DNA of 63,171 bases from an uncultured Pelagibacteraceae bacterium (lineage in GTDB: Bacteria > Pseudomonadota > Alphaproteobacteria > Pelagibacterales > Pelagibacteraceae): positions 1 through 63,171 of the forward strand of contig CABZDY010000002.1 in NCBI GenBank assembly GCA_902524635.1. The letters are read 5' to 3'. The stretch's first letter is position 1. Each line of letters opens with the position of its first letter. The position numbers were made by a program, and so were the translations under genes. This document shows, piece by piece, positions 49,375 to 57,854 of the stretch. The notes under the pieces are model-generated. The model did not search any database and was not told the origin of the DNA. It was given only the letters and a program-made list of their open reading frames with translations.

Positions 49375-50361
49375 TTATTTAATACTATTAAGTATTTTCT
49401 TTGTAAACGAAGGTAAAGTCCAATTACTTAAATCTTTAACATTAATAAAAAATCCATCGCTATTTTCCGGTAAATTATTTTTCATATTAATTGCGATTCT
49501 CATTTCCATATTTGACATTTTTATATTGATCCTTTTTCCTAAATGATTTTTAAATTTTGTCTTAGGTATCTCATTCATAGGGAATATAGGCATATCTTTT
49601 AAAAAGTTAAATTTTCTGTTTTTTAAAAGATAGTAATTATTCTTTTTATTTTGAAAAATATTTGCTTCAAAAAACTTTTGTTTATTAAATTTATTTATTT
49701 TAATTATTTCAAAGTCATTTTTTTTAAAGGATTTGCAACTTGTTGAGATGGGACATTGATCACAAAGTGGATTAGAAGGTTTGCAGATTAATGCACCTAT
49801 TTCCATTATAGCTTGAGCATAATCACTAGCTCTAATTGTTTCTTCAAAAAAAGTTTTTTTTTTATGTAAATTTTCTTTAGAAATTTCTTTTTTTTTTTTT
49901 AAATAAAATACCCTTTTTAAAACTCTTTCAACATTTCCATCTAAAGGGATTATTTTCTTATTGAATGCAATTGCCATAATTGCTTTAGATGTATAATCTC
50001 CAATCCCAGGAAGAGATTTTAAATCTTCCTCATTTTTTGGAATATGGCCCATAAATTCATTTATAATTTTTTTTGCTGATTTTTTAAGATTTCTTGCTCT
50101 TGAATAATAACCTAATCCTTCCCAACATTTCATCAATTTATCATCTCTAACTCTTGATAAACTTTTTAAATCTGGGATTTTTAAAATAAAATTTTCAAAA
50201 TAAGGTATTACGGTTTTAACTTGAGTTTGCTGCAACATAAATTCACTCACTAAAGTAAAGTATTCTTTTTGGACTCTAGAGACTTTCCTTCGCCAAGGCA
50301 GATCTCTCTTATTATTATCGTACCAATTTAAAATTTTATTTGGTATGTTTTGGCTTGTCAT
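49375..50361 (-). CDS. mutY: A/G-specific adenine glycosylase MutY
   Basis: MutY removes adenine mispaired with 8-oxoguanine. Helix-hairpin-helix and catalytic region: SEFMLQQTQVKTVIPYFENF (catalytic Glu), LPGIGDYTSKAIMAIAFNKKIIPLDGNVERVL (with the catalytic Asp). The 4Fe-4S ligands are all present: ICKPSNPLCDQCPISTSCKSF (C-x6-C-x2-C-x5-C). The C-terminal NUDT-like 8-oxoG-recognition domain is short. The start at 50361 (MTSQNIPNKILNWYD) gives 328 aa. The ATG directly abuts the divergent DUF721 ATG (CATATG). Confidence 0.95.
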   Translation of the reverse strand: MTSQNIPNKILNWYDNNKRDLPWRRKVSRVQKEYFTLVSEFMLQQTQVKTVIPYFENFILKIPDLKSLSRVRDDKLMKCWEGLGYYSRARNLKKSAKKIINEFMGHIPKNEEDLKSLPGIGDYTSKAIMAIAFNKKIIPLDGNVERVLKRVFYLKKKKEISKENLHKKKTFFEETIRASDYAQAIMEIGALICKPSNPLCDQCPISTSCKSFKKNDFEIIKINKFNKQKFFEANIFQNKKNNYYLLKNRKFNFLKDMPIFPMNEIPKTKFKNHLGKRINIKMSNMEMRIAINMKNNLPENSDGFFINVKDLSNWTLPSFTKKILNSIK

Positions 50362-50841
50362 ATGAATTTTAAATATAATACTAAGCAGAGAACTAAATCT
50401 GTTCAAGGGCTAAGATCTTTTAAAGATACTTTGCCCCAAGAAGCAAAAAGAATATTGAATAAAAAAGGTCAAATTTATTCAAATACTTTGGATAATTGGA
50501 AATTTCTTGTCGGTAAGGAATTATTTAATGTTTCCTATCCAAGATCATTTAAAAATTCTAAATTAAATGGAATCTGTTTAAACATAATGGTCAAAAGAGG
50601 AAATGAAGTAGATCTTGAATACTCTAAAAAAGAAATAATAAAAAAAATGAATATATTTTTTGGTTATAATGTAGTTGACGATATAAAATTAAAGACTTTT
50701 GAAGGAGAGTTTGAAAAAATTAAAGAAGATAAAATAAATAATGCGACAAATAATAAAAATATTAAGAAGATTACCAATATTAAAAATGATAAAATAAAAC
50801 AATCACTATTAGAATTAAATAAATTATTAAAATCGAGATGA
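50362..50841 (+). CDS. DUF721 protein (DciA-like)
   Basis: DUF721 is the domain of DciA, the proposed loader of the replicative helicase in bacteria without DnaC/DnaI. Seen: LRSFKDTLPQEAKRILNKKGQIYSNTLDNWKFLVGKELFNVSYPRSFK (typical W-x3-VG), then LNIMVKRGNEVDLEYSKKEIIKKMNIFFGYNVVDDIKL. The tail is lysine-rich. About 159 aa. In alphaproteobacteria a DUF721 gene commonly lies between mutY and a dsbA-like gene, as here. The start is the ATG at 50362, abutting mutY. Confidence 0.85.
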   Translation: MNFKYNTKQRTKSVQGLRSFKDTLPQEAKRILNKKGQIYSNTLDNWKFLVGKELFNVSYPRSFKNSKLNGICLNIMVKRGNEVDLEYSKKEIIKKMNIFFGYNVVDDIKLKTFEGEFEKIKEDKINNATNNKNIKKITNIKNDKIKQSLLELNKLLKSR

Positions 50842-51419
50842 AAAAAATATTAATACAAACATTTATAATATCTTTATTTTTTGTTAGCCTTTATGCAAAA
50901 GCAGATATTAAATCGATCATAGAGGGTGATGTAGATGCAAAAGTAAAACTTATAGTTTTTGAATCTTTAACATGTAGTCATTGTGCAGATTTCCATAAAA
51001 ATGTTTATCCTAGCTTAAAAACTGATTTTATAGATAAAGGTTTAATTTTAATCGAATTTAGAAATTTTCCATTAGATATGGCTGCATTTAATGCATCAAA
51101 AATAGCTCATTGTAAGAATGATGGAAATTCAGAAATACTTCATCATTTATATAAAAATCAAAGTAGCTGGGTAAGAGGAAGTACTATTGAAGATCTCAAC
51201 AAAAATCTAAAGAAGGTAATTCAAGAATCAAATTTTAAATTAGATTTTGATAAATGTATAGCAGACTCAAAAATTGAAGATTTTATTTTAGAAGACCGAA
51301 TCAACGGAGCTAAAAACTACAAAATAGAGGCAACACCAACACTTATAATCAATGGTGAAAAGTTCGAAAATACATCCAACTATAAAAAATTAAAAAAATA
51401 TATAGAAAAACTGATATAA
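50838..51419 (+). CDS. DsbA-family thiol-disulfide oxidoreductase
   Basis: This is an exported thioredoxin-fold protein. A signal peptide (LIQTFIISLFFVSLYAKA) is followed by FESLTCSHCADFHKNVYPSL, in which CSHC is the redox site, and ATPTLIINGEKF with the cis-Pro. At 193 aa it is of DsbA size. It lies in the conserved mutY-DUF721-dsbA-smc order and overlaps DUF721 by 4 nt. Likely periplasmic; the electron partner is unknown. Confidence 0.92.
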   Translation: MKKILIQTFIISLFFVSLYAKADIKSIIEGDVDAKVKLIVFESLTCSHCADFHKNVYPSLKTDFIDKGLILIEFRNFPLDMAAFNASKIAHCKNDGNSEILHHLYKNQSSWVRGSTIEDLNKNLKKVIQESNFKLDFDKCIADSKIEDFILEDRINGAKNYKIEATPTLIINGEKFENTSNYKKLKKYIEKLI

Positions 51420-51427
51420 GTCATTGA

Positions 51428-54001
51428 ATGGAGTTTAAAAAAATCCAATTAAATGGCTTTAAGTCTTTTGCGGAGAAAACTAACTTTTTAATTGAAAAAG
51501 GCCTTACAGGAATTGTTGGTCCTAACGGTTGTGGAAAGTCAAACATAGTTGAATCTCTTAGATGGTGTATGGGGGAGACTTCGGCAAAAAGCATGAGAGG
51601 GTCTGGGATGGAAGATGTTATATTTTCAGGCACATCAAATAAACCATCAAAAAATATTGCAGAAGTAGTTTTAAGCTTGAACAATGAAAATAAGGATGGA
51701 CCACACCAATACAACGATCTAGAGGAAATACAAATTCGAAGAAAGATTGAAAAAGATAAAGGATCAAAGTTTTACATAAACAACAAAGAAGTTAGAGCTA
51801 AAGATGCACAGATGTTTTTTGCAGATCTATCTACAGGGGCTCATTCGCCATCATTGATCAGTCAAGGCAGAATTGGATCATTAGTTACAGCAAAACCATC
51901 TGATAGAAGAGCTATACTTGAAGAAGCTGCTGGAATAGCTGGTTTGCATGTTAGAAGACATGAAGCTGAAATTAGATTAGGAGCAGCAGAAAATAATTTA
52001 AAGAGAGCCGACGAACTTAGAAGACAACAAGAAAAACAATTAGCAAATTTAGAAAAACAAGCTGAGGAAGCTGCAAAGTATAAATTAATTTCAGAAGAAA
52101 TAAAAAAAGTTGAGGCAGGACTTTATTATTTAAGACTTCTAGAAATTGATAAAGAAATCACTTTAGAAAATGAAGTAAATAATGAGGCAGATAGAAAAGT
52201 AGAAGAATTTAATAGACAAATTGAAGAATTAGAAACTAAAATTAAAAATGAAATTGAAAGAGTAGAGCCAATAAGACAAAAAAATATTGAAAATTTATCT
52301 AAGATTCAAAGGTTAAACCTTGAGCTGAAAGCTTTAGATGAGGAAAGTTCAAGAATAAATGAGGAAATAGATATAATAAAAAGCTCTATAAAAGTTATAG
52401 ATGAAGACATAGATAGAGAAAAAAGCATAGTAATTGATGCAAATTCTAACGAAAAAAGATTAAAAGAGGAGAGAAATATTTTAGTTAATACAGACTCAAA
52501 ATATTATGAAACAGAAAAACTTTCCAATCAAGACCTAGAAAACTCAAAATCAAAATTAAAAAGTGAACAAGATAGAATGGATGAATTATTTGAGGGATTC
52601 AGCGCTGAATCTCTGCAAAAAAATAATGAGATTATTAGCAATATAAAAAGTCAAATCGAAGAAGTGAAAAAATTAATTTCAGAAAATAGAAATCATCAGA
52701 CAATAAAAATATTAGACGAATGTATAATTAACTTGTCCTATTTAACTATGAAAGTTAAAGAAGTTGAGAATGATAATGTAATTTCAACTCTAACATCAAA
52801 AAGTGATCAAATAAAAAAATTACAGGATGATTATGCTGAAACTTATAGTAAAAACCAAAACATAAAAAATGAGTCTGTCAAAAGAAAAGAGAGAATTAGT
52901 ATAATTGATCAAGAATTTGAAAGCTGGCAAAATCTTTTAACTAATTCTGGAAAAATGGTAAATGAACTTAATACCAGAAAAAATAAACTTGTAGAAAAAT
53001 TGAATGCTCTGGAAAAACAACCTCAATCTCAAGCAGAAAAAAAAGGGAAAATTTCAGAAAACTTAAGGATTTCAGAAAATGAAAAAAATGAGAATGAAAT
53101 TTTAGTTGAAAAAATTGATAATAATATTGTGGAAATTAGAAACCAATTAAACAACACAAAAGAAAATTCAATTGAAATTAGAGAAAAGAAAGCAAGCTCT
53201 GGAGCGACCATTGAAGGTTTAAATAAAAGGAGAAATGATCTTTTAGAAAGAGTTATGACAGATTTGAATGTTGAAGAAGGCAATATACTTAATTATTCAA
53301 ATCTTGAAAAAGATGCTGAATTTCCTGACTTAGTTACTCAAGAAGAATTACTAGATGAAAAAAAGAGGGAAAGAGAGAAGCTTGGATCTGTTAACTTAAG
53401 AGCAGATGATGAAACTGAAAAATATAAAACTGAAATAAAAAAAATGGAACAAGATAGACAAGATCTTGTTACAGCAATATTAAAATTAAAAGAGAGCATA
53501 ACAGAACTTAATCAAAAAGGTCGAGAAAGATTGTTAGATGCTTTTGAAAGAGTTAGTAGAAAATTTAATGAGGTCTACACGAAATTGTTTAATGGAGGAA
53601 GCGCAAAATTGGAACTCGTAGACTCTGATGACCCACTAGATGCTGGTTTAGAAATGCTAGTCAGTCCTCCAGGAAAAAGACTGCAGTCAATTACTTTACT
53701 TTCTGGTGGTGAACAAGCTTTGACAGCATTGTCCCTAATATTTGCAGTATTTCTTACTAACCCATCCCCTATTTGTGTACTAGACGAAGTCGATGCACCA
53801 CTGGATGATGCCAACGTAACAAGATTTTGTAATCTATTAAATGAACTGATAAAGATTACTTCTACAAGATTTATAATAGTAACCCACCATGCATTAACCA
53901 TGTCAAAGATGGATAGATTGTATGGGGTTACAATGCCAGAGAAAGGAATAAGTCAACTAGTTGCTGTTGATCTTCAAAAAGCTGAGAGCATGGTAGCTTA
54001 G
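51428..54001 (+). CDS. smc: Chromosome segregation SMC protein, short form with no recognisable hinge
   Basis: SMC is the ATPase of the condensin-like complex. The N-terminal head has Walker A GIVGPNGCGKSNIVES (about residues 28-43) and the Q-loop region LISQGRIGS. The C-terminal head has LLSGGEQALTALSL (about 757) and Walker B PICVLDEVDAPLDD (about 783). The length is only 857 aa against about 1150-1190 for typical bacterial SMC. Between the heads (about 170-690) everything I read looks like coiled coil rich in Glu, Lys and Asn. I cannot find the globular hinge that normally holds SMC dimers together. Alternatives are a degenerate hinge near residues 380-460. There is no frameshift visible; both heads are in one frame. 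Confidence 0.93.
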   Translation: MEFKKIQLNGFKSFAEKTNFLIEKGLTGIVGPNGCGKSNIVESLRWCMGETSAKSMRGSGMEDVIFSGTSNKPSKNIAEVVLSLNNENKDGPHQYNDLEEIQIRRKIEKDKGSKFYINNKEVRAKDAQMFFADLSTGAHSPSLISQGRIGSLVTAKPSDRRAILEEAAGIAGLHVRRHEAEIRLGAAENNLKRADELRRQQEKQLANLEKQAEEAAKYKLISEEIKKVEAGLYYLRLLEIDKEITLENEVNNEADRKVEEFNRQIEELETKIKNEIERVEPIRQKNIENLSKIQRLNLELKALDEESSRINEEIDIIKSSIKVIDEDIDREKSIVIDANSNEKRLKEERNILVNTDSKYYETEKLSNQDLENSKSKLKSEQDRMDELFEGFSAESLQKNNEIISNIKSQIEEVKKLISENRNHQTIKILDECIINLSYLTMKVKEVENDNVISTLTSKSDQIKKLQDDYAETYSKNQNIKNESVKRKERISIIDQEFESWQNLLTNSGKMVNELNTRKNKLVEKLNALEKQPQSQAEKKGKISENLRISENEKNENEILVEKIDNNIVEIRNQLNNTKENSIEIREKKASSGATIEGLNKRRNDLLERVMTDLNVEEGNILNYSNLEKDAEFPDLVTQEELLDEKKREREKLGSVNLRADDETEKYKTEIKKMEQDRQDLVTAILKLKESITELNQKGRERLLDAFERVSRKFNEVYTKLFNGGSAKLELVDSDDPLDAGLEMLVSPPGKRLQSITLLSGGEQALTALSLIFAVFLTNPSPICVLDEVDAPLDDANVTRFCNLLNELIKITSTRFIIVTHHALTMSKMDRLYGVTMPEKGISQLVAVDLQKAESMVA

Positions 54002-54005
54002 GCTA

Positions 54006-54281
54006 ATGGAAGAAGAAGATTTTAAAACTCGCCTTAAAAGTGCAAAAAACAGAGCAAAATCCAAATATTCTGAAAGTAAAGAACCCTCAACATCAGGAAT
54101 GGGTCACGCTTTTAAAATGAGCACAGAATTAGTTGCAGCAGTAGCTGTTGGGACAATTATTGGGTTTATTTTAGACAATTGGTTTGGTACTAAGCCATGG
54201 TTAATTTTAATATTTTTTTTTGTAGGAGTAATTGCAGGAATAATGAATGTAATTAAATCAGCAAAAAAAATGCAAAAATAA
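54006..54281 (+). CDS. atpI: ATP synthase protein I (AtpI)
   Basis: AtpI is a small membrane protein that assists assembly of the c ring. The 91-aa sequence has a polar N-terminus and two membrane helices (STELVAAVAVGTIIGFILDNWFG and WLILIFFFVGVIAGIMNVIKS), the layout of AtpI and the F0 accessory family. It is placed immediately before atpB as the first gene of the F0 operon, 4 nt after smc. Confidence 0.9.
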   Translation: MEEEDFKTRLKSAKNRAKSKYSESKEPSTSGMGHAFKMSTELVAAVAVGTIIGFILDNWFGTKPWLILIFFFVGVIAGIMNVIKSAKKMQK

Positions 54282-54294
54282 ATAAGAGAATATA

Positions 54295-55029
54295 ATGGCA
54301 TCAAATCCAATGTACCAATTCAATGTTTATCGAATTGGTCCAGAAATTAAATTAGGCTCAGTCGATATTTCTTTCACTAATGCAAGTTTATTTATGGTTA
54401 TTAGTTCTTTAGCCATTTTGATAATTTTTAATCTAGGAGCAAAGAAAAAAACCCTAATACCTGATAAATTACAATTATTATCGGAATTAAGTTATTCTTT
54501 TGTAGCCAAAATGATTAGTGACACAGCAGGATCAAAAGCAAAACCTTACTTTTCATTTATTTTCTCACTTTTTATGTTTGTGCTTTTTTGTAACATGTTT
54601 GGAATGATACCTTACGCATTTACAGTCACTAGCCATATTATAGTTACATTTGTATTGGCAGCATTTATTTTCATTGGAGTGACAATTATTGGATTTATGA
54701 AACATGGATTGGGATATTTAAAATTATTTGTACCAAGTGGAGTTCCAATGGTTTTACTTCCATTAATTGTAGTTATTGAAATTATTTCGTATTTAAGTAG
54801 ACCAATTAGTTTATCTGTAAGATTGTTCGCTAATATGATGGCTGGTCACACAATGATGAAGGTATTTGGAGGCTTTGTTATAAGCTTAGGAATTGTAGGT
54901 GGATGGCTTCCACTTAGTTTTTCGGTTGCGCTTACTGGTTTGGAGATACTAGTTGCTTTTCTTCAAGCGTATGTATTTGCAATTTTAACATGCATTTATT
55001 TAAATGATGCATTAAATCTACACCATTAA
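54295..55029 (+). CDS. atpB: F0 ATP synthase subunit a
   Basis: Subunit a forms the two half-channels that carry protons to the c ring. The essential Arg lies in LSRPISLSVRLFANMMAGHTMM (helix 4), and the following helices have ALTGLEILVAFLQAYVFAILTCIYLNDAL. The protein has five to six membrane segments, 244 aa, starting MASNPMYQFNVYRIG. It is preceded by atpI and followed by atpE with an unusually good ribosome binding site. Confidence 0.97.
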   Translation: MASNPMYQFNVYRIGPEIKLGSVDISFTNASLFMVISSLAILIIFNLGAKKKTLIPDKLQLLSELSYSFVAKMISDTAGSKAKPYFSFIFSLFMFVLFCNMFGMIPYAFTVTSHIIVTFVLAAFIFIGVTIIGFMKHGLGYLKLFVPSGVPMVLLPLIVVIEIISYLSRPISLSVRLFANMMAGHTMMKVFGGFVISLGIVGGWLPLSFSVALTGLEILVAFLQAYVFAILTCIYLNDALNLHH

Positions 55030-55035
55030 TAAAAA

Positions 55036-55042
55036 AAGGAGG
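55036..55042 (+). promoter_or_regulatory. Strong Shine-Dalgarno site of atpE
   Basis: AAGGAGG lies 4 nt before the atpE ATG and matches the anti-SD perfectly. Most starts that I looked at in this window have no comparable sequence. The c subunit is needed in about ten copies per complex, so strong initiation here makes sense. Confidence 0.8.
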
Positions 55043-55046
55043 AAAA

Positions 55047-55274
55047 ATGGAATTAGAAGCAGCAAAAATGATAGGAGCAGGATTAGCAGCTATCGCACTA
55101 GCAGGCGCGGGAGTTGGTATTGGAATTATCTTTGGTAATTACTTATCTGGTGCTATGAGAAATCCATCTGCAGCTCAAAAACAATTCCCTAACTTATTAT
55201 TAGGATTTGCTTTAGCTGAAGCAACAGGATTGTTTGGACTAGTAGTTGCGTTGATTATTTTATTTGCATTTTAG
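55047..55274 (+). CDS. atpE: F0 ATP synthase subunit c
   Basis: This 75-aa proteolipid makes the rotor ring. Two helices flank the polar loop RNPSAAQKQFPNLL: the glycine-rich first (GLAAIALAGAGVGIGIIFGNYL) and the second carrying the essential acidic residue Glu in GFALAEATGLFGLVVALIILF. The lack of the Na+-site Gln and Ser pattern around this Glu favours proton coupling. It is preceded by a perfect Shine-Dalgarno sequence and followed 3 nt later by the b' gene. Confidence 0.98.
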   Translation: MELEAAKMIGAGLAAIALAGAGVGIGIIFGNYLSGAMRNPSAAQKQFPNLLLGFALAEATGLFGLVVALIILFAF

Positions 55275-55277
55275 TTA

Positions 55278-55865
55278 ATGTTAAAAAAAATAGTTATTTT
55301 ATTATTCGTTACATGCTTTGCATGTTTTAATACAGTATTTGCCGCTGAAAGTGGTGGTATGCCTCAACTTAATCCAGAGTTTTGGATTTCTCAAATCTTC
55401 TGGCTTATCATCACGTTTGGAATACTTTTTATTGTTTTGACGAAAGTTATATTGCCTAAGATTAGCGATAATTTAGAAACTAGAAAATCTCAAATACTTG
55501 AAAATATTGAGACTGCAGATAAACAAAAAGAAGAAAGTCAAAAAAAAATTGACGAATATGAAAAGATTATTTTAGACAGCAAACTTAAAGCTAAAAATTA
55601 CATTAATGAAGCTAGAGAAAAGATTTTGGATGATATTAATAAAAAAAGAGCTGCATTAGAGAAAGATCTTGATGAAGAAATAAGTGAAGTAGAAAAGGAA
55701 TTGTCTGATCTAAAGCAGAAGTCAGGGGAAAAAATAAACAAAATTGCAGCTGAAACATCTGCTGAGTTAATAAAAGAGCTAATTGATGAAGAAGTTAATA
55801 GTAGTAGCATAGCAGCAATCGTAGAAGACCAATCAAAAATAAATAGAGAGAGAAAAGATGTTTGA
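55278..55865 (+). CDS. atpG: F0 ATP synthase subunit b' (AtpG/AtpF2)
   Basis: Alphaproteobacteria carry two diverged b subunits forming a heterodimeric stator. This one has an N-terminal hydrophobic leader (IVILLFVTCFACFNTVFA), the membrane anchor FWISQIFWLIITFGILFIVL, and then a long charged helix (ILPKISDNLETRKSQILENIETADKQKEES). At 195 aa it is typical. It overlaps atpF by 8 nt. Confidence 0.93.
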   Translation: MLKKIVILLFVTCFACFNTVFAAESGGMPQLNPEFWISQIFWLIITFGILFIVLTKVILPKISDNLETRKSQILENIETADKQKEESQKKIDEYEKIILDSKLKAKNYINEAREKILDDINKKRAALEKDLDEEISEVEKELSDLKQKSGEKINKIAAETSAELIKELIDEEVNSSSIAAIVEDQSKINRERKDV

Positions 55866-56352
55866 TGCAACTTTTTGGGTAGCAATATCGTTTTTTATTT
55901 TTATAGGTCTATTGGTATATTTTAAAATACCTCAGAATATAAACAATCTCCTAACAAAAATGATAGGAGATATAAAAAAAGAAATCGATGAAAGTGAAAA
56001 GTTAAGGGTTGAGTCAAAAAAACTATTAGATGAAGCTCAGGCTAAACTTAATTCCGTTGAGGGAGAGTCCAAAAAGATCCTTGATCAAGCTAAAGCTGAG
56101 TCTGAACAACTTATTATAAACATGAATGAAAAATTTCATAAATCTTCTGAAATAAAGAAGAATTTAACTCAAACAAAAATTAATCAGATGAAAGAAGGAG
56201 CAATTAAAGAAATCAAAGATACTTCTATTAAAATTGCCCTAGAGTCTGTAAAAAAAATAATAACAACTACAGTTGATAAATCTAAATTAGATAATCTATT
56301 TGAAAAAAATCTTAAAGAAGCAAAGACTGAATTAAAAAAAATTAATTCATAA
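55858..56352 (+). CDS. atpF: F0 ATP synthase subunit b
   Basis: This is the second stator subunit: membrane anchor FWVAISFFIFIGLLVYFKIPQNI, then a long coiled-coil domain (EIDESEKLRVESKKLLDEAQAKLNSVEGESKKILDQAKAESEQLI). The length is 164 aa. It completes the atpI-atpB-atpE-atpG-atpF unit. The F1 genes are not in the window, as expected for alphaproteobacteria, where F0 and F1 operons are separate. Confidence 0.95.
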   Translation: MFDATFWVAISFFIFIGLLVYFKIPQNINNLLTKMIGDIKKEIDESEKLRVESKKLLDEAQAKLNSVEGESKKILDQAKAESEQLIINMNEKFHKSSEIKKNLTQTKINQMKEGAIKEIKDTSIKIALESVKKIITTTVDKSKLDNLFEKNLKEAKTELKKINS

Positions 56353-56357
56353 CTAAA

Positions 56358-56387
56358 TTACGTTACATTTTCTTAAAATAATATAAA
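56358..56387 (+). promoter_or_regulatory. Possible crtI promoter
   Basis: TTACGT (56358-56363), an 18-nt spacer and TATAAA (56382-56387) sit in the 44-bp gap between atpF and crtI. The -10 ends only 9 nt before the ATG, so the transcript would be almost leaderless. Weak match; readthrough from the F0 operon is the alternative. Confidence 0.4.
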
Positions 56388-56396
56388 ATCCAAATT

Positions 56397-57854
56397 ATGA
56401 ATTCGATAGTAATAGGATCAGGTTTTGGTGGTATGGCTGCAGCATTAAGGTTAAAAGCTAAAGGCCATAATGTAACCCTGATTGAAAAACAAGAAGATTT
56501 AGGTGGACGGGCTAGAGTTTTTAAAAAAAATGGATTTACATTTGATGGTGGTCCAACTGTGATAACAGCACCCTACCTAATTGATGAATTATTTCAACTT
56601 TTTAACAAAAATTCAAAAGATTATTTAGAAATAAAATCTTTAAAAACTTGGTATCAGTTTGTTTTTGAAGATGGTTTTAAGTTTGACTATTCTGGAGATG
56701 AAGAAGAAATGGTTAATCAAATAAAAAAGATTAACGAAAAAGATGTAAACGGATATAAAAATTTAGTTAATTTTACAAAGAAGATTTTTGATAAAGGTTT
56801 TACTGAACTATCAGATGTTCCATTTGATAAACCATCTTTTATGTTAAAGCAGATACCATCTTTATTTAATTTAAAGAGTTATAAATCTGTTTATAGTTTG
56901 GTTTCCTCTTACATAGAAAATGAAAAATTAAGAAGATTACTTAGTATGCATCCATTATTGGTAGGTGGTAATCCTTTCACAACAACATCAATATATGGAT
57001 TAATTTTATATTTAGAAAAAAAATGGGGAATTCATTATTCAATGGGTGGTACTGGTCAAATAATAAATGGCATGGAAAAACTAATGAATGAAGAAAATAT
57101 AAAAATATTAAAAGGTTGCGAAGTAAATAAAATCATATCAAATAAAAATAAAATAACTGGGGTTGAACTAAACAATGGGAATAAAATAGAAACAGATAAT
57201 GTTATTTGTAACGCAGATCCACCTGCTGTTTACTCAAAATTAGCAAACACAAATAGTAGTAATTCTATTTTTAATTGGAAAATGAAAAGAATGGAATATT
57301 CAATGGGTTTGTTTGTTTATTACTTTGGAACCAAAAAAGTTTACGACGATGTTGAACATCATACAATCAAATTTGGAGATAAGTACAAGGAACACTTGGA
57401 TGATATTTTTAACAATAAAAAATTAAATGATGATATTAGTTACTATTTACATAGACCCACAGCTACAGACAAATCGATGGCGCCTGATAATCATGATTGT
57501 TTTTATGTGTTGGTGCCAGTTCCTAATAACCAATCTGGTATAGACTGGTCTATTGAGGGAGATAAAATGAAAAACTTAGTTATTAAAAAAATGGAGGAAA
57601 GTTTACTACCTAATCTAAGTGAAAATATTGTTGAGGATTTTTACTTAACTCCTGATTATTTTGAGAAAGAGTTAAATACAAAATATGGCTCAGGTTTTTC
57701 TATTCAACCAAAATTTACTCAATCAGCTTATTTTAGATTTCATAATAAATCGGAGATTTTTGATGGTTTATATTTTGTTGGAGCAGGTACTCACCCTGGA
57801 GCAGGTGTACCAGGAGTACTATCTTCAGCAAAAGTCTTAGACAAAATTTTGTAA
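56397..57854 (+). CDS. crtI: Phytoene desaturase CrtI
   Basis: CrtI desaturates phytoene to lycopene. The FAD motif is VIGSGFGGMAAALRLKAKGHNVTLIEKQEDLGGRA, followed by FTFDGGPTVITAPY. GLYFVGAGTHPGAGVPGVLSSAKVL at the C-terminus is the bacterial-type CrtI signature. The length is 485 aa. It is first in crtI-crtB-crtY-blh, a retinal pathway that in marine bacteria supplies proteorhodopsin. No crtE or opsin gene lies in the window. Confidence 0.96.
   Translation: MNSIVIGSGFGGMAAALRLKAKGHNVTLIEKQEDLGGRARVFKKNGFTFDGGPTVITAPYLIDELFQLFNKNSKDYLEIKSLKTWYQFVFEDGFKFDYSGDEEEMVNQIKKINEKDVNGYKNLVNFTKKIFDKGFTELSDVPFDKPSFMLKQIPSLFNLKSYKSVYSLVSSYIENEKLRRLLSMHPLLVGGNPFTTTSIYGLILYLEKKWGIHYSMGGTGQIINGMEKLMNEENIKILKGCEVNKIISNKNKITGVELNNGNKIETDNVICNADPPAVYSKLANTNSSNSIFNWKMKRMEYSMGLFVYYFGTKKVYDDVEHHTIKFGDKYKEHLDDIFNNKKLNDDISYYLHRPTATDKSMAPDNHDCFYVLVPVPNNQSGIDWSIEGDKMKNLVIKKMEESLLPNLSENIVEDFYLTPDYFEKELNTKYGSGFSIQPKFTQSAYFRFHNKSEIFDGLYFVGAGTHPGAGVPGVLSSAKVLDKIL

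Noticed and set aside
53575-53901. 108-aa minus-strand ORF in smc
   Set aside because: Antisense to the conserved C-terminal SMC head; Ser-rich shadow.
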